The notes under the pieces were generated by a model. That model made no database searches and was not told the origin of the DNA. It was given only the letters and a program-made list of their open reading frames with translations. A DNA stretch of 5,786 bases from assembly GCA_020444765.1 (NCBI GenBank), contig JAGRHW010000237.1, positions 1 to 5,786 on the forward strand, given 5' to 3'. This document shows positions 1 through 5,786 of this stretch, piece after piece. This DNA comes from Gammaproteobacteria bacterium (lineage in GTDB: Bacteria; Pseudomonadota; Gammaproteobacteria; Granulosicoccales; Granulosicoccaceae). Positions within the stretch are counted from its first letter, which is position 1; the number at the start of each line of letters is the position of its first letter. The translations under genes were made by a program, and so were the position numbers.

Positions 1-2
1 AA

Positions 3-947
3 AATACCTATGTGCTTGCCAACGTGCTTCGTGATACCTTGAAAAAAGGCGATGAAATCATCGTTACCAATCAGGATCACGAAGCCAACAGCGGCGTCTG
101 GCGGCGTCTTGAAAGCGCCGGTGTCGTGGTCCGCGAATGGCGGGTTGATCCCGAATCCGGCAGCCTGGATACCGCTCAGCTGGAAAACCTGCTCGGCGAA
201 AAAACCCGCTATCTGATGTTTCCGCATTGCTCCAATATTCTCGGTGAAATCAATCCGCTGGCAAAAATTACCGCCATGGCGCGTTCCGCGGGTGCGCTGA
301 GCATTGTCGACGGCGTGTCTTTCGCCGGACATGGCCTGCCCGATGTGCCGTCGACCGGCGCGGATATTTATCTTTTCTCGAGCTACAAAACCTTCGGCCC
401 GCATCAGGGCGTGATGGTGATTCGTCCGGAAGTCGTCGCCAGACTTGGCAATCAGGGGCATTTTTTCAACGCCGCTTTCCGTGAAAAATGCCTGACCCCG
501 GCCGGCCCCGATCATGCACAGGTCGCGGCGCTGCGCGGCATAGCCGATTATTTCGACGCTGTTTACGAATTTCATCGCGATGCCAGCGAAAACCTGAATA
601 AAGCCGCTATGCTGCGCCAGCTTTTCCATGAAGCTGAAAATGCAAGGCTGGAAAGATTGATGGGCTATCTGCGGGATAACAAAAAGCTGCGCATCGTCGG
701 CCCGGCTGACGCCGAACAGCGGGCGCCGACCGTATCGGTCGTGCCGAACAACTGCTCACCGCTGGAGCTGGTCGAAAAACTTGCTAGGCACGGCGTCATG
801 TGCGGCGCCGGACATTTTTATTCCTATCGTTTGATGGAGGCGCTGGGTATAGACCCGCAACGCGGCGTGACGAGATTTTCCTTTGTGCACTATGCGACTG
901 ATGAGGAAATAGATCAGTTGATCGAAGCGCTGGAACAGGAGTTGTAA
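3..947 (+). CDS. Class V aminotransferase-fold PLP enzyme, cysteine-desulfurase-like, 5' end missing
   Basis: This is the C-terminal three quarters of a fold-type I PLP enzyme. The frame is open to the left edge (codons from base 3 read N-T-Y before the GTG at 12), so the true start and probably about 90 residues lie outside. Counting from the GTG at 12, visible marks are the cofactor-stacking His in DHEAN (residue 23), the PLP-ring Asp in VDGVSFAGH (100), the Schiff-base Lys in SSYKTFGPH (126; codon 387-389), a TPAGPDHAQ segment near 162-170, and Arg in TRFSF (288), which matches the substrate-carboxylate Arg of the family. In SufS-type desulfurases the active cysteine sits in an RxGHHC loop; the matching stretch here reads CGAGHFYSYRLM (264-275), with Tyr270 where the Cys should be. 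It is therefore probably not a classical desulfurase, and the substrate is unknown. It converges on dusC with a 9-base gap. Family call is firm; specific reaction is not. Confidence 0.9.
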   Translation, partial: NTYVLANVLRDTLKKGDEIIVTNQDHEANSGVWRRLESAGVVVREWRVDPESGSLDTAQLENLLGEKTRYLMFPHCSNILGEINPLAKITAMARSAGALSIVDGVSFAGHGLPDVPSTGADIYLFSSYKTFGPHQGVMVIRPEVVARLGNQGHFFNAAFREKCLTPAGPDHAQVAALRGIADYFDAVYEFHRDASENLNKAAMLRQLFHEAENARLERLMGYLRDNKKLRIVGPADAEQRAPTVSVVPNNCSPLELVEKLARHGVMCGAGHFYSYRLMEALGIDPQRGVTRFSFVHYATDEEIDQLIEALEQEL

Positions 948-966
948 AACGCCGGATTAGCGGCGA
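946..966 (-). terminator. Possible weak intrinsic terminator of dusC
   Basis: On the - strand CGCCG, a six-base loop CTAATC and CGGCG form a five-pair all-GC stem (950-954 with 961-965), followed at once by TTTTA. The dusC stop codon lies in the loop. The stem and T run are both short, so efficiency is doubtful. It would separate the two convergent genes. Confidence 0.35.
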
Positions 967-1937
967 TGAAGCGCAAGGGCGGCGTTTATCTCCGCGACAC
1001 TCTTGAGCCGTTTGATCTGCTGGAACAGCACGTTCGCCTCGCTGTACTCGCGTCGCAGATAAACCAGCCATTGTTTCAGGCGGTCGCCGATATGTTGCGG
1101 CCGCGCATGAACGGTGTTGTCGAATGACTCCTGCAACAGCGCCACGACCTCCCGCCAGTTCATGGGTTGGTAGTCACCGCCGGTACCGGCCCGTATCTTG
1201 TGCGCGAGGTCCGGGCAGGCGAGCGCGCCGCGGCCCAGCATCAGGTCGTTACAGGCGCTTTGTCGCTGTGCTTCGGCAGCGTGTTCGAGCGACCAGATCT
1301 CGCCGTTGGCGATGAGCGGAATCGTCAGCTTTTCGCGAATCGCGCGCAGTTGCGACCAGTAGGCGGGCGGTTTGTAACCGTCGTTGCGGGTCCGGGCGTG
1401 GATGCACAGTTCATCGGCGCCGGCGCGCTCGACACCTGAGGCGATTTCCTCGAGCCGCTCGGCATTGTGTACGCCGAGGCGTATTTTGGCGGTTACGGGC
1501 ACAGCCGGCGGTACCGCATCGCGCACGGCTTGTACTATGGCGGCGACCTTGTGCGGTTCGTCAAGCAATATCGAGCCGCCTTTGTGGCGGTTGACGGTTT
1601 TGGCCGGACAGCCGAAGTTAAGGTCTATCCCCGGCGTGCCAAGGCTGGCGGCGCGCGCGGCGTTGCGCGCCATCATCAGCGGGTCGCTGCCGAGCAGTTG
1701 CAGGAATACCGGCGTACCGTTTTTGGTATAGCCGTCATTGTCGAGTTCCGGGCAAAAGCGCAGGAATACCCGCTCAGGTAGAACGGTTTGCGTGACCCGG
1801 ACGAACTCCGTCACGCAGCGTTCGAAACCGCCATTCCGCGTCAGCATTTCGCGCATCCGGAAGTCAATCACGCCTTCCATCGGCGCCAGCAGAATTCTGC
1901 CGGCTGCGACCGTGTTGTTATCGGGCGGATTGGTCAT
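957..1937 (-). CDS. dusC: tRNA-dihydrouridine(16) synthase DusC
   Basis: An FMN-dependent, NADPH-using cytoplasmic enzyme that reduces uridine to dihydrouridine in the tRNA D-loop; the DusC branch acts on U16. With the ATG at 1937 the protein has 326 residues, close to the roughly 315 of E. coli DusC. The TIM barrel covers about 14-250: LLAPMEGV at 16-23, TEFVRV at 43-48, catalytic Cys110 in GCPAKTV, Lys151 in KIRLG, His180 in IHART, and FMN-phosphate loops NGEIW (211-215) and LGRGAL (234-239). The tRNA-binding helical domain follows (about 255-326), with KQWLVYLRREY at 288-298, a DusC-like signature. I recall E. coli DusC having its Cys at 98, a constant 12-residue offset. The frame is open to an ATG at 2027, but the extra 30 residues are low-complexity and unlike the family, so 1937 is preferred. 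No clear ribosome binding site precedes either ATG, so the exact start is less sure than the identity. Confidence 0.93.
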   Translation of the reverse strand: MTNPPDNNTVAAGRILLAPMEGVIDFRMREMLTRNGGFERCVTEFVRVTQTVLPERVFLRFCPELDNDGYTKNGTPVFLQLLGSDPLMMARNAARAASLGTPGIDLNFGCPAKTVNRHKGGSILLDEPHKVAAIVQAVRDAVPPAVPVTAKIRLGVHNAERLEEIASGVERAGADELCIHARTRNDGYKPPAYWSQLRAIREKLTIPLIANGEIWSLEHAAEAQRQSACNDLMLGRGALACPDLAHKIRAGTGGDYQPMNWREVVALLQESFDNTVHARPQHIGDRLKQWLVYLRREYSEANVLFQQIKRLKSVAEINAALALHRR

Positions 1938-2025
1938 GACGGGCGATTCGGGGCTTGATGCATGATAGGATTTTACAACAGGCTGCCCCCGTATGCCTGC
2001 TGATTGAGCTGATGAGGAAATCTGC
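1938..2025. promoter_or_regulatory. Divergent intergenic region between dusC and the CARF nuclease gene
   Basis: These 88 bases must hold the promoters of both flanking genes unless transcription reads in from further away. On the + strand TGATAGGAT (1963-1971) resembles an extended -10 box (TG, one base, TAGGAT) with no good -35 partner. On the - strand TATCAT (1967-1962) is one base off TATAAT, also with no good -35 partner. The two candidates overlap. A Shine-Dalgarno sequence GAGGAAA (2014-2020) stands 5 bases before the ATG at 2026. Promoter calls are weak; the ribosome binding site is convincing. Confidence 0.3.
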
Positions 2026-3183
2026 ATGCCGGATCAACCGCGGCACGATGTGCATTTGTATCTGGTTTCGACACACGCAACACCGAATGTGACACCGGCA
2101 TTGGATGAAACGACCCGGCCGCGTGAAGTCGTACTGCTGGTGAGCCCGGAAATGGAAGACCGTGCCACCTGGCTGGAGTCCGTACTGCACCGGGCCGGGC
2201 TTGGTGTGACGCGCTGGCCGATAAAGGCAGCCTGGGATATCGAGCATATTCGCGAGCGGGTCACGGCTTTGCTGCGGGATTATGGTGAAAGGTCGATCGC
2301 TTTGAATGCAACAGGTGGCAGCAAGGCGATGAGTATCGCTGCCTTCGATGTGTTCCGCGCGGATCATCGGCCGGTTTTTTATGTGCATCCGGAAAAGGAC
2401 CTGCTGGTCTGGATGTATCCGCAGAACATTCCCCATCATCATCTGGCTGATCGTATCGGCATCCGGCGGTTTGTCGAGGTCTACGGCGGGCAGGTTACCG
2501 CCATGAAGGTGCGCCAGGCAGACAAGAGACGGCTGGCATTCGCCGGGGACGTTATTGCAGAAATCGACTATTTTTCGAAAGCGATTGGCACGCTCAATTA
2601 TCTGGCCGGCAGTGCCGAGCGGGATCTGCGATCCCGTGAGCTGGATCAAAATGCCCGGCAAGACCAGGCGCTCGGAGAATTACTGAGACGCCTGGAGGCG
2701 CTGAATATCCTTGAACATCGCGACAAACGTCTGCACTTTACCGGCGAGGAACAGCGCTTTTTCGCCAACGGCGGCTGGCTGGAGGACTATGTCTTTGCCA
2801 CTGTCAACGGCCTGAAAAAAACCTTCCCGGCTCTGCAGGACAGCGCCATGAGTGTACAGGTGGTGCGCGGGGATTCAGTCAAGAACGAGATAGACGTGGC
2901 TTTTCTGCTCGACAACAAACTGCATCTGATTGAATGCAAGGCGAAGAAATTCGCTCGCCGGGATGGAGGTGACGGAACCGATACCCTGTATAAAATCGAC
3001 AGCCTGAGCGGCCTGTTCGGTGGCGTGGAAACGCGCTCGATGCTGGTCAGTTATAAAAAACTCGGTCAGCATGACCTGCAGCGCGCCGCGGAAATGCAGG
3101 TCGAGGTGGTTCATTACAAGGCCCTGGCTGACCTCGAACCGACGCTCAGGCAATGGATCGAAGGCCGGAGCGGTGTGCAATGA
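2026..3183 (+). CDS. Stand-alone CARF-domain nuclease, Card1/Can2 (VC1899, DUF1887) family
   Basis: A probable ligand-activated nuclease of 385 residues, the length I recall for Vibrio cholerae VC1899. The CARF domain (about 8-150) has a first strand and loop LYLVSTHATPNVTPAL (11-26), a second strand VVLLVSPEMEDR (35-46) and the glycine-rich ligand loop NATGGSKAM (94-102). Residues about 160-250 look like a helical linker and winged helix (GELLRRLEALNILEH then basic RDKRLHF). The PD-(D/E)xK nuclease follows: Glu253 in GGWLEDYVF, Glu288 and Asp290 in KNEIDVAFL, Glu303 and Lys305 in LIECKAKKF, then LYKIDSLSGLFGG (321-333). All expected catalytic residues are present, so it should be active. Studied relatives dimerise, bind cyclic tetra-adenylate and cut single-stranded DNA and/or RNA or nick DNA; ligand and target here are inferred. 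The start has a good GAGGAAA site. Its stop overlaps the next gene's start. No cas genes or CRISPR repeats are in the window. Confidence 0.92.
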   Translation: MPDQPRHDVHLYLVSTHATPNVTPALDETTRPREVVLLVSPEMEDRATWLESVLHRAGLGVTRWPIKAAWDIEHIRERVTALLRDYGERSIALNATGGSKAMSIAAFDVFRADHRPVFYVHPEKDLLVWMYPQNIPHHHLADRIGIRRFVEVYGGQVTAMKVRQADKRRLAFAGDVIAEIDYFSKAIGTLNYLAGSAERDLRSRELDQNARQDQALGELLRRLEALNILEHRDKRLHFTGEEQRFFANGGWLEDYVFATVNGLKKTFPALQDSAMSVQVVRGDSVKNEIDVAFLLDNKLHLIECKAKKFARRDGGDGTDTLYKIDSLSGLFGGVETRSMLVSYKKLGQHDLQRAAEMQVEVVHYKALADLEPTLRQWIEGRSGVQ

Positions 3184-4097
3184 AGCCCATCCGCCCGGCG
3201 CAAGTCCAGGATCATCTTACCCTGTTGGGGCTGGGCGCGGTCTGGGGCTCTGCGTTTTTGTGCATTTCGATCGCGTTGCGCGATTTTCCGCCGTTGAGCA
3301 TCGCGGCGATCCGGATCGCCATCGGTGCGCTGGCCTTGCTGCTGGTGACACGCTTGCGCGGTCTGCCGTTGCCGGGCGGTGGCCGCACCTGGGCTTTGCT
3401 GCTGGTCATAGGTGCGCTGAACAGCTCGGTGCCGTTCAGCCTGATCAGCTTCGGCCAGCAATCGATTTCCAGCGGCACCAGCGCAATGTTGATTTCAACC
3501 GCACCGTTTGCCGCGCTGGCGGTGGCGCACTGGCTGACTCACGATGACCGCATCAGCAGGCGCAAGCTGGTCGGCCTGATACTGGGTTTTTCCGGCGTCC
3601 TGGTGCTGGTCGGCCCGGATGTCCTGGCTTCACGCAACGATGCGGTAAGCGGTCAGTTGATGGTGTTGCTGGCGGCGTTTTGTTACGGCTCCTCGTCGAT
3701 ACTGATTCGCAGGATTTCCCATATCGACTCGCTGGTCAGCTCGGCGGCCGTGCTGTTGGTGACCAGCGCCTATTTTCTGCCGCTGGCCTTGTATCTGGAA
3801 GCACCGTGGCGCGTCTCGCCAGAACCCGCTTCGCTGATGGCGCTGGTTTATCTCGGACTGGTGCCGACCGCATTTGCCTACCTGCTGCGTTTCTGGCTGA
3901 TCAACCGGGCCGGCACGGTTTACGTTTCCCAGGTGTCATATCTGGTGCCGCTGTTCGCGCTGTTCTGGGGTTGGCTGTTTCTTTCTGAAGTGCCCGATCA
4001 GACAACTTGGCTGGCCTTGATGCTGATTCTGGCCGGTATCGCGGCCAACAGCTGGCCGCGCCGGCGATCTGTTGCGGTGCCGGAACCGTTAAAATAA
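3180..4097 (+). CDS. EamA/DMT-superfamily inner-membrane transporter
   Basis: A 305-residue integral membrane protein with the two-fold repeated EamA architecture. Ten hydrophobic segments are visible, at about 13-32, 38-58, 70-90, 98-118, 129-146, 157-177, 185-205, 218-238, 247-267 and 276-292. Typical marks are AVWGSAF in helix 1 (20-26), the Arg45 in helix 2, and the end-of-repeat pattern twice: TAPFAALAVAHWL then RRKLVGLILGFSGVLVL, and YLVPLFALFWGWLFLSE then TWLALMLILAGI. The family exports amino acids, metabolites and drugs; the substrate cannot be read from sequence. The start is set by the ATG at 3180, which overlaps the upstream stop as ATGA and has GGAG (3167-3170) 9 bases before it. 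An in-frame ATG at 3153 would add nine residues but lacks that support. The overlap implies co-transcription and translational coupling with the CARF nuclease. The C-terminal tail (RRRSVAVPEPLK) is probably cytoplasmic. Confidence 0.93.
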   Translation: MKPIRPAQVQDHLTLLGLGAVWGSAFLCISIALRDFPPLSIAAIRIAIGALALLLVTRLRGLPLPGGGRTWALLLVIGALNSSVPFSLISFGQQSISSGTSAMLISTAPFAALAVAHWLTHDDRISRRKLVGLILGFSGVLVLVGPDVLASRNDAVSGQLMVLLAAFCYGSSSILIRRISHIDSLVSSAAVLLVTSAYFLPLALYLEAPWRVSPEPASLMALVYLGLVPTAFAYLLRFWLINRAGTVYVSQVSYLVPLFALFWGWLFLSEVPDQTTWLALMLILAGIAANSWPRRRSVAVPEPLK

Positions 4098-4131
4098 TGG
4101 CAGAAATCCTGCCCGGCTTGCCGCGTTGCGC

Positions 4132-4137
4132 TACAAT
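4132..4137 (+). promoter_or_regulatory. Candidate -10 box for the small acidic protein gene
   Basis: TACAAT is one base from the sigma-70 consensus and would start transcription near 4144, about 32 bases before the ATG at 4176. No good -35 hexamer lies 16-18 bases upstream (TTGCCG at 4118 is only 8 bases away), so this is tentative. It is flanked by GCGC on both sides (4128-4131 and 4139-4142). Confidence 0.25.
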
Positions 4138-4175
4138 GGCGCTTCTTTGTGCGTCTACCCGAGTCCTTTTCCGAC

Positions 4176-4589
4176 ATGAGAATTTACCAGGGCAATAATT
4201 TTACCGTCAGTATTCCTAACCTTTGGCAAGGCGTGTTCGACGAGGAAGAACAATACGACGTTCTTTATAATCCCGATGGTCCCGGTGAATTACAACTCAG
4301 TGCCATCATGCACGACAAGGTGCTGTCGGTCGAAGACCTCAAAAATATCGCCGCCGAGGACATTCAGGGCGGGGCACGCATCGAGGAAATCGAGCTTGGC
4401 GACTTCAAGGGCTTTGTCTTCGACTATGATGTCGATGATGAATTCTGGAGCGAATGGTATCTCGCCAGCGGCGGGCTTATGTTGTTTATCACCTATACCT
4501 GCCCGCAGGAGGATGAAGGCAAGGAAACCGACGAGGTGGAGCTGATTCTCGGCACCCTGCGTTACAGCCGGCAGGGCGAAGTCGCCTGA
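4176..4589 (+). CDS. Small, strongly acidic protein of unknown function
   Basis: I do not recognise this 137-residue protein. There is no signal peptide, membrane helix or cysteine pair (a single Cys109), so it is likely cytoplasmic. It is very acidic: I count 30 Asp/Glu against 8 Lys/Arg. The order of features is FTVSIPNLW (9-17), a strand-like GELQLSAIM (37-45), a helix SVEDLKNIAAEDI (51-63), EIELGDFKGFVFDYD (71-85), an aromatic WSEWYLASGGLMLFITYTC (91-109), an acidic loop QEDEGKETDEVE (111-122) and a last strand ILGTLRYS (124-131). The pattern of an opening 'iP..W' strand, a helix, paired strands and a closing 'il.tlr' resembles small PsbP/DcrB/Mog1-like alpha-beta folds, but that is inference only. 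A GTG at 4149 could add nine residues; the ATG is preferred as the core begins there. Neither start has a clear Shine-Dalgarno. It follows the transporter by 78 bases and may share its transcript. Confidence 0.8.
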   Translation: MRIYQGNNFTVSIPNLWQGVFDEEEQYDVLYNPDGPGELQLSAIMHDKVLSVEDLKNIAAEDIQGGARIEEIELGDFKGFVFDYDVDDEFWSEWYLASGGLMLFITYTCPQEDEGKETDEVELILGTLRYSRQGEVA

Positions 4590-4617
4590 CAGGTGACTTA
4601 ATGCAAGCCGGTGATTC

Positions 4618-4637
4618 TGAACTGAACCTGACTGAAC
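4618..4637 (+). repeat. Short TGAAC pentamer repeat before the PrpF-family gene
   Basis: TGAAC occurs in tandem at 4618-4627 and again at 4633-4637, with CTGAC between. The stretch occupies the place where a ribosome binding site for the ATG at 4642 would be expected and places TGA triplets in more than one frame. Only 20 bases long, so chance is possible. Confidence 0.4.
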
Positions 4638-4641
4638 GCTC

Positions 4642-5766
4642 ATGAAAAAAGTTCCTGCCGTCTTTATGCGTGGCGGCACCAGCAAGGGACTGTTTTTTCG
4701 CGCCGCCGATTTGCCGGATTCGCCGGCCGCGCGCGACGCGCTGTTTCTGGCGGCGATGGGCAGCCCCGATCAATACGGTCGCCAGTTGAACGGCATGGGC
4801 GGTGGTTTGTCGTCGCTGTCCAAAATCGCCATTGTCGACAAGTCCGCCCGGGCGGATTGCGATGTCGACTTTACCTTCGGCCAGGTGCTGGTGAAACGAC
4901 CGCTGGTCGAGTACGGCGCCAATTGCGGTAATCTGTCTTCTGCCGTGGGGCCTTTTGCGGTCGACGAGGGGCTCGTTGCGGTTGCCGATGGTGATGTATG
5001 CGTACGGATCCATAACACCAACACCGGCAAGATCATCCACGCGCATTTTCCGGTCGAGCATGGCGAATCGAAGGCCGACGGCGATTTCGTCATTCCGGGT
5101 ATCGATGGGCATGGTGCGAAAATTTCTCTGGACTTTCTCGATCCCGCCGGGTCGGCCTGTTCGGCTTTGCTGCCGACCGGTAACAGTGTGGATACTTTAC
5201 GGCTTGCCGACGGCAGCGATATCGCGGTTTCGCTGATCGATGCCAGCATGCCGATGGTGTTTGTCGAGGCAGCAGCGTTCGGTCTCGATGGCAGCGAGTT
5301 GCCCGCTGACATCGAATCCGACCGGCAGCGGATGCAGCGACTCGATGAAGTCCGGCGTCTTGGCGCGGTGGCCATGGGTCTCGCGGACGCACCCGAAAAC
5401 GCCAGTCTTGCAATTCCCAAGATCGCCATGGTCGCGGGACCACGCCGCTTCAAGGCGATCAGCGGCACTGTGTTTCAGTCTGCGGATGCCAATATCTCGG
5501 TGCGGGTCTTGTCGATGGAAAACGCCCACCTCGCCGTACCCCTGACCAGCACTCTGTGCGTTGCCGTGGCCATGCAGATCGATGGCTCGTTACCCAATCG
5601 ACTGGCTGCTCCGGGCGCCGGTACGTTGATGATCGCCAATCCGAGTGGCTTGTTACCGGTCGATGCGAAGGTACTCAAAACCGCTGACGGCTGGCTGGTG
5701 GAGAGGGCGACGGTCTATCGAACCGCCCGTCGTTTGTTCGAAGGACGGCTGGTGTTGCCCTATTGA
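4642..5766 (+). CDS. prpF: PrpF-family isomerase (2-methylaconitate / oxalomesaconate type)
   Basis: A 374-residue cytoplasmic isomerase of the PrpF family (diaminopimelate-epimerase fold, two similar alpha-beta halves). Visible marks are MRGGTSKGLFF (9-19), GMGGGLSSLSKIAI (51-64) with Lys61, the VDFTFGQV strand (75-82), YGANCGNLSSAVGPFA (91-106) with Cys95, VRIHNTNTGK (121-130), LLPTGNSVD (176-184), IDASMPMVFV (199-208) and the second-half SMENAHLAVPLTSTLC (291-306). In Shewanella PrpF, Lys73 and Cys107 were, as I recall, proposed as catalytic; both fit with a 12-residue offset, so the enzyme should be active. PrpF isomerises 2-methylaconitate in the methylcitrate cycle with AcnD, while GalD-type relatives tautomerise 4-oxalomesaconate. 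No prpB, prpC, acnD or aromatic-acid genes are in the window, so the substrate is open and the symbol marks family only. The ATG at 4642 has no clear ribosome binding site. The stop is 20 bases before the window end. Confidence 0.9.
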   Translation: MKKVPAVFMRGGTSKGLFFRAADLPDSPAARDALFLAAMGSPDQYGRQLNGMGGGLSSLSKIAIVDKSARADCDVDFTFGQVLVKRPLVEYGANCGNLSSAVGPFAVDEGLVAVADGDVCVRIHNTNTGKIIHAHFPVEHGESKADGDFVIPGIDGHGAKISLDFLDPAGSACSALLPTGNSVDTLRLADGSDIAVSLIDASMPMVFVEAAAFGLDGSELPADIESDRQRMQRLDEVRRLGAVAMGLADAPENASLAIPKIAMVAGPRRFKAISGTVFQSADANISVRVLSMENAHLAVPLTSTLCVAVAMQIDGSLPNRLAAPGAGTLMIANPSGLLPVDAKVLKTADGWLVERATVYRTARRLFEGRLVLPY

Positions 5767-5786
5767 GCAGGTTGAGGTTTACCCGG

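Noticed and set aside
1384..1781. Open frames on the + strand inside dusC
   Set aside because: They are antisense to well-conserved dusC codons and rich in Ala/Arg/Ser; no motif or ribosome binding site supports them.
1979..1999. Inverted repeat CAGGC / GCCTG in the dusC-CARF gap
   Set aside because: Only five pairs with an 11-base loop, and not symmetrical around any promoter element; likely chance.
1918..2661. 247-codon open frame on the - strand opposite the CARF nuclease gene
   Set aside because: It lies antisense to a clearly conserved gene, has no recognisable domain and has a Cys/His/Arg-rich composition typical of a shadow frame.
4099..4113. Hairpin GGCAG-AAATC-CTGCC just after the transporter stop
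   Set aside because: The five-pair stem is not followed by a T run on the + strand, so it does not qualify as an intrinsic terminator for the transporter gene.
4149..4175. GTG start at 4149 for the acidic protein
   Set aside because: It lacks a ribosome binding site, would leave almost no leader after the candidate -10 box, and adds residues unrelated to the compact core that begins at the ATG at 4176.
4489..5468. Long - strand open frames opposite the acidic-protein and PrpF-family genes
   Set aside because: They run antisense across two coding regions and the gap between them, and read as low-complexity Arg/Pro/Ser protein.
1..5786. CRISPR array, cas genes or ring nuclease accompanying the CARF nuclease
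   Set aside because: I looked for regularly spaced direct repeats and for Cas10, Csm/Cmr, Cas1/Cas2 or Crn-type protein motifs and saw none in the window.

Overview
The window carries six protein genes on compact bacterial DNA with GC-rich codon use. A DusC-type tRNA dihydrouridine synthase, a VC1899-like CARF nuclease and a PrpF-family isomerase together suggest a member of the Pseudomonadota, most likely a gammaproteobacterium. I cannot name a genus. I found no rRNA, tRNA, insertion sequence or CRISPR array, and no obvious break in base composition.

Layout: (1) The left edge cuts into a fold-type I PLP enzyme (class V aminotransferase, cysteine-desulfurase-like) on the + strand, ending at 947. 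(2) Convergent to it, only 9 bases away, is dusC on the - strand (957-1937). (3) An 88-base divergent gap (1938-2025) separates dusC from a + strand pair. The first gene of the pair (2026-3183) encodes an apparently intact Card1/Can2-type protein: an N-terminal CARF sensor, a probable winged-helix middle region and a C-terminal PD-(D/E)xK nuclease (DUF1887 family). The second (3180-4097) overlaps it by 4 bases and encodes a ten-helix EamA/DMT-family transporter. (4) A small, very acidic protein of unknown function follows at 4176-4589. (5) A PrpF-family aconitate-type isomerase lies at 4642-5766.

The notable element is the CARF nuclease. Studied relatives (Card1, Can2) are switched on by cyclic tetra-adenylate made by type III CRISPR Cas10 complexes. 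Here no cas gene, repeat array or ring nuclease is visible. The gene sits among housekeeping and metabolic genes and is translationally coupled to a membrane transporter gene. It could be a stand-alone cyclic-oligonucleotide-responsive effector, or it could be served by a type III locus elsewhere in the genome. The remaining genes (tRNA modification, PLP enzyme, isomerase) show no clear shared pathway. Only the CARF-nuclease/transporter pair looks like a firm transcription unit; the two genes downstream may be read from it or from their own weak promoters.
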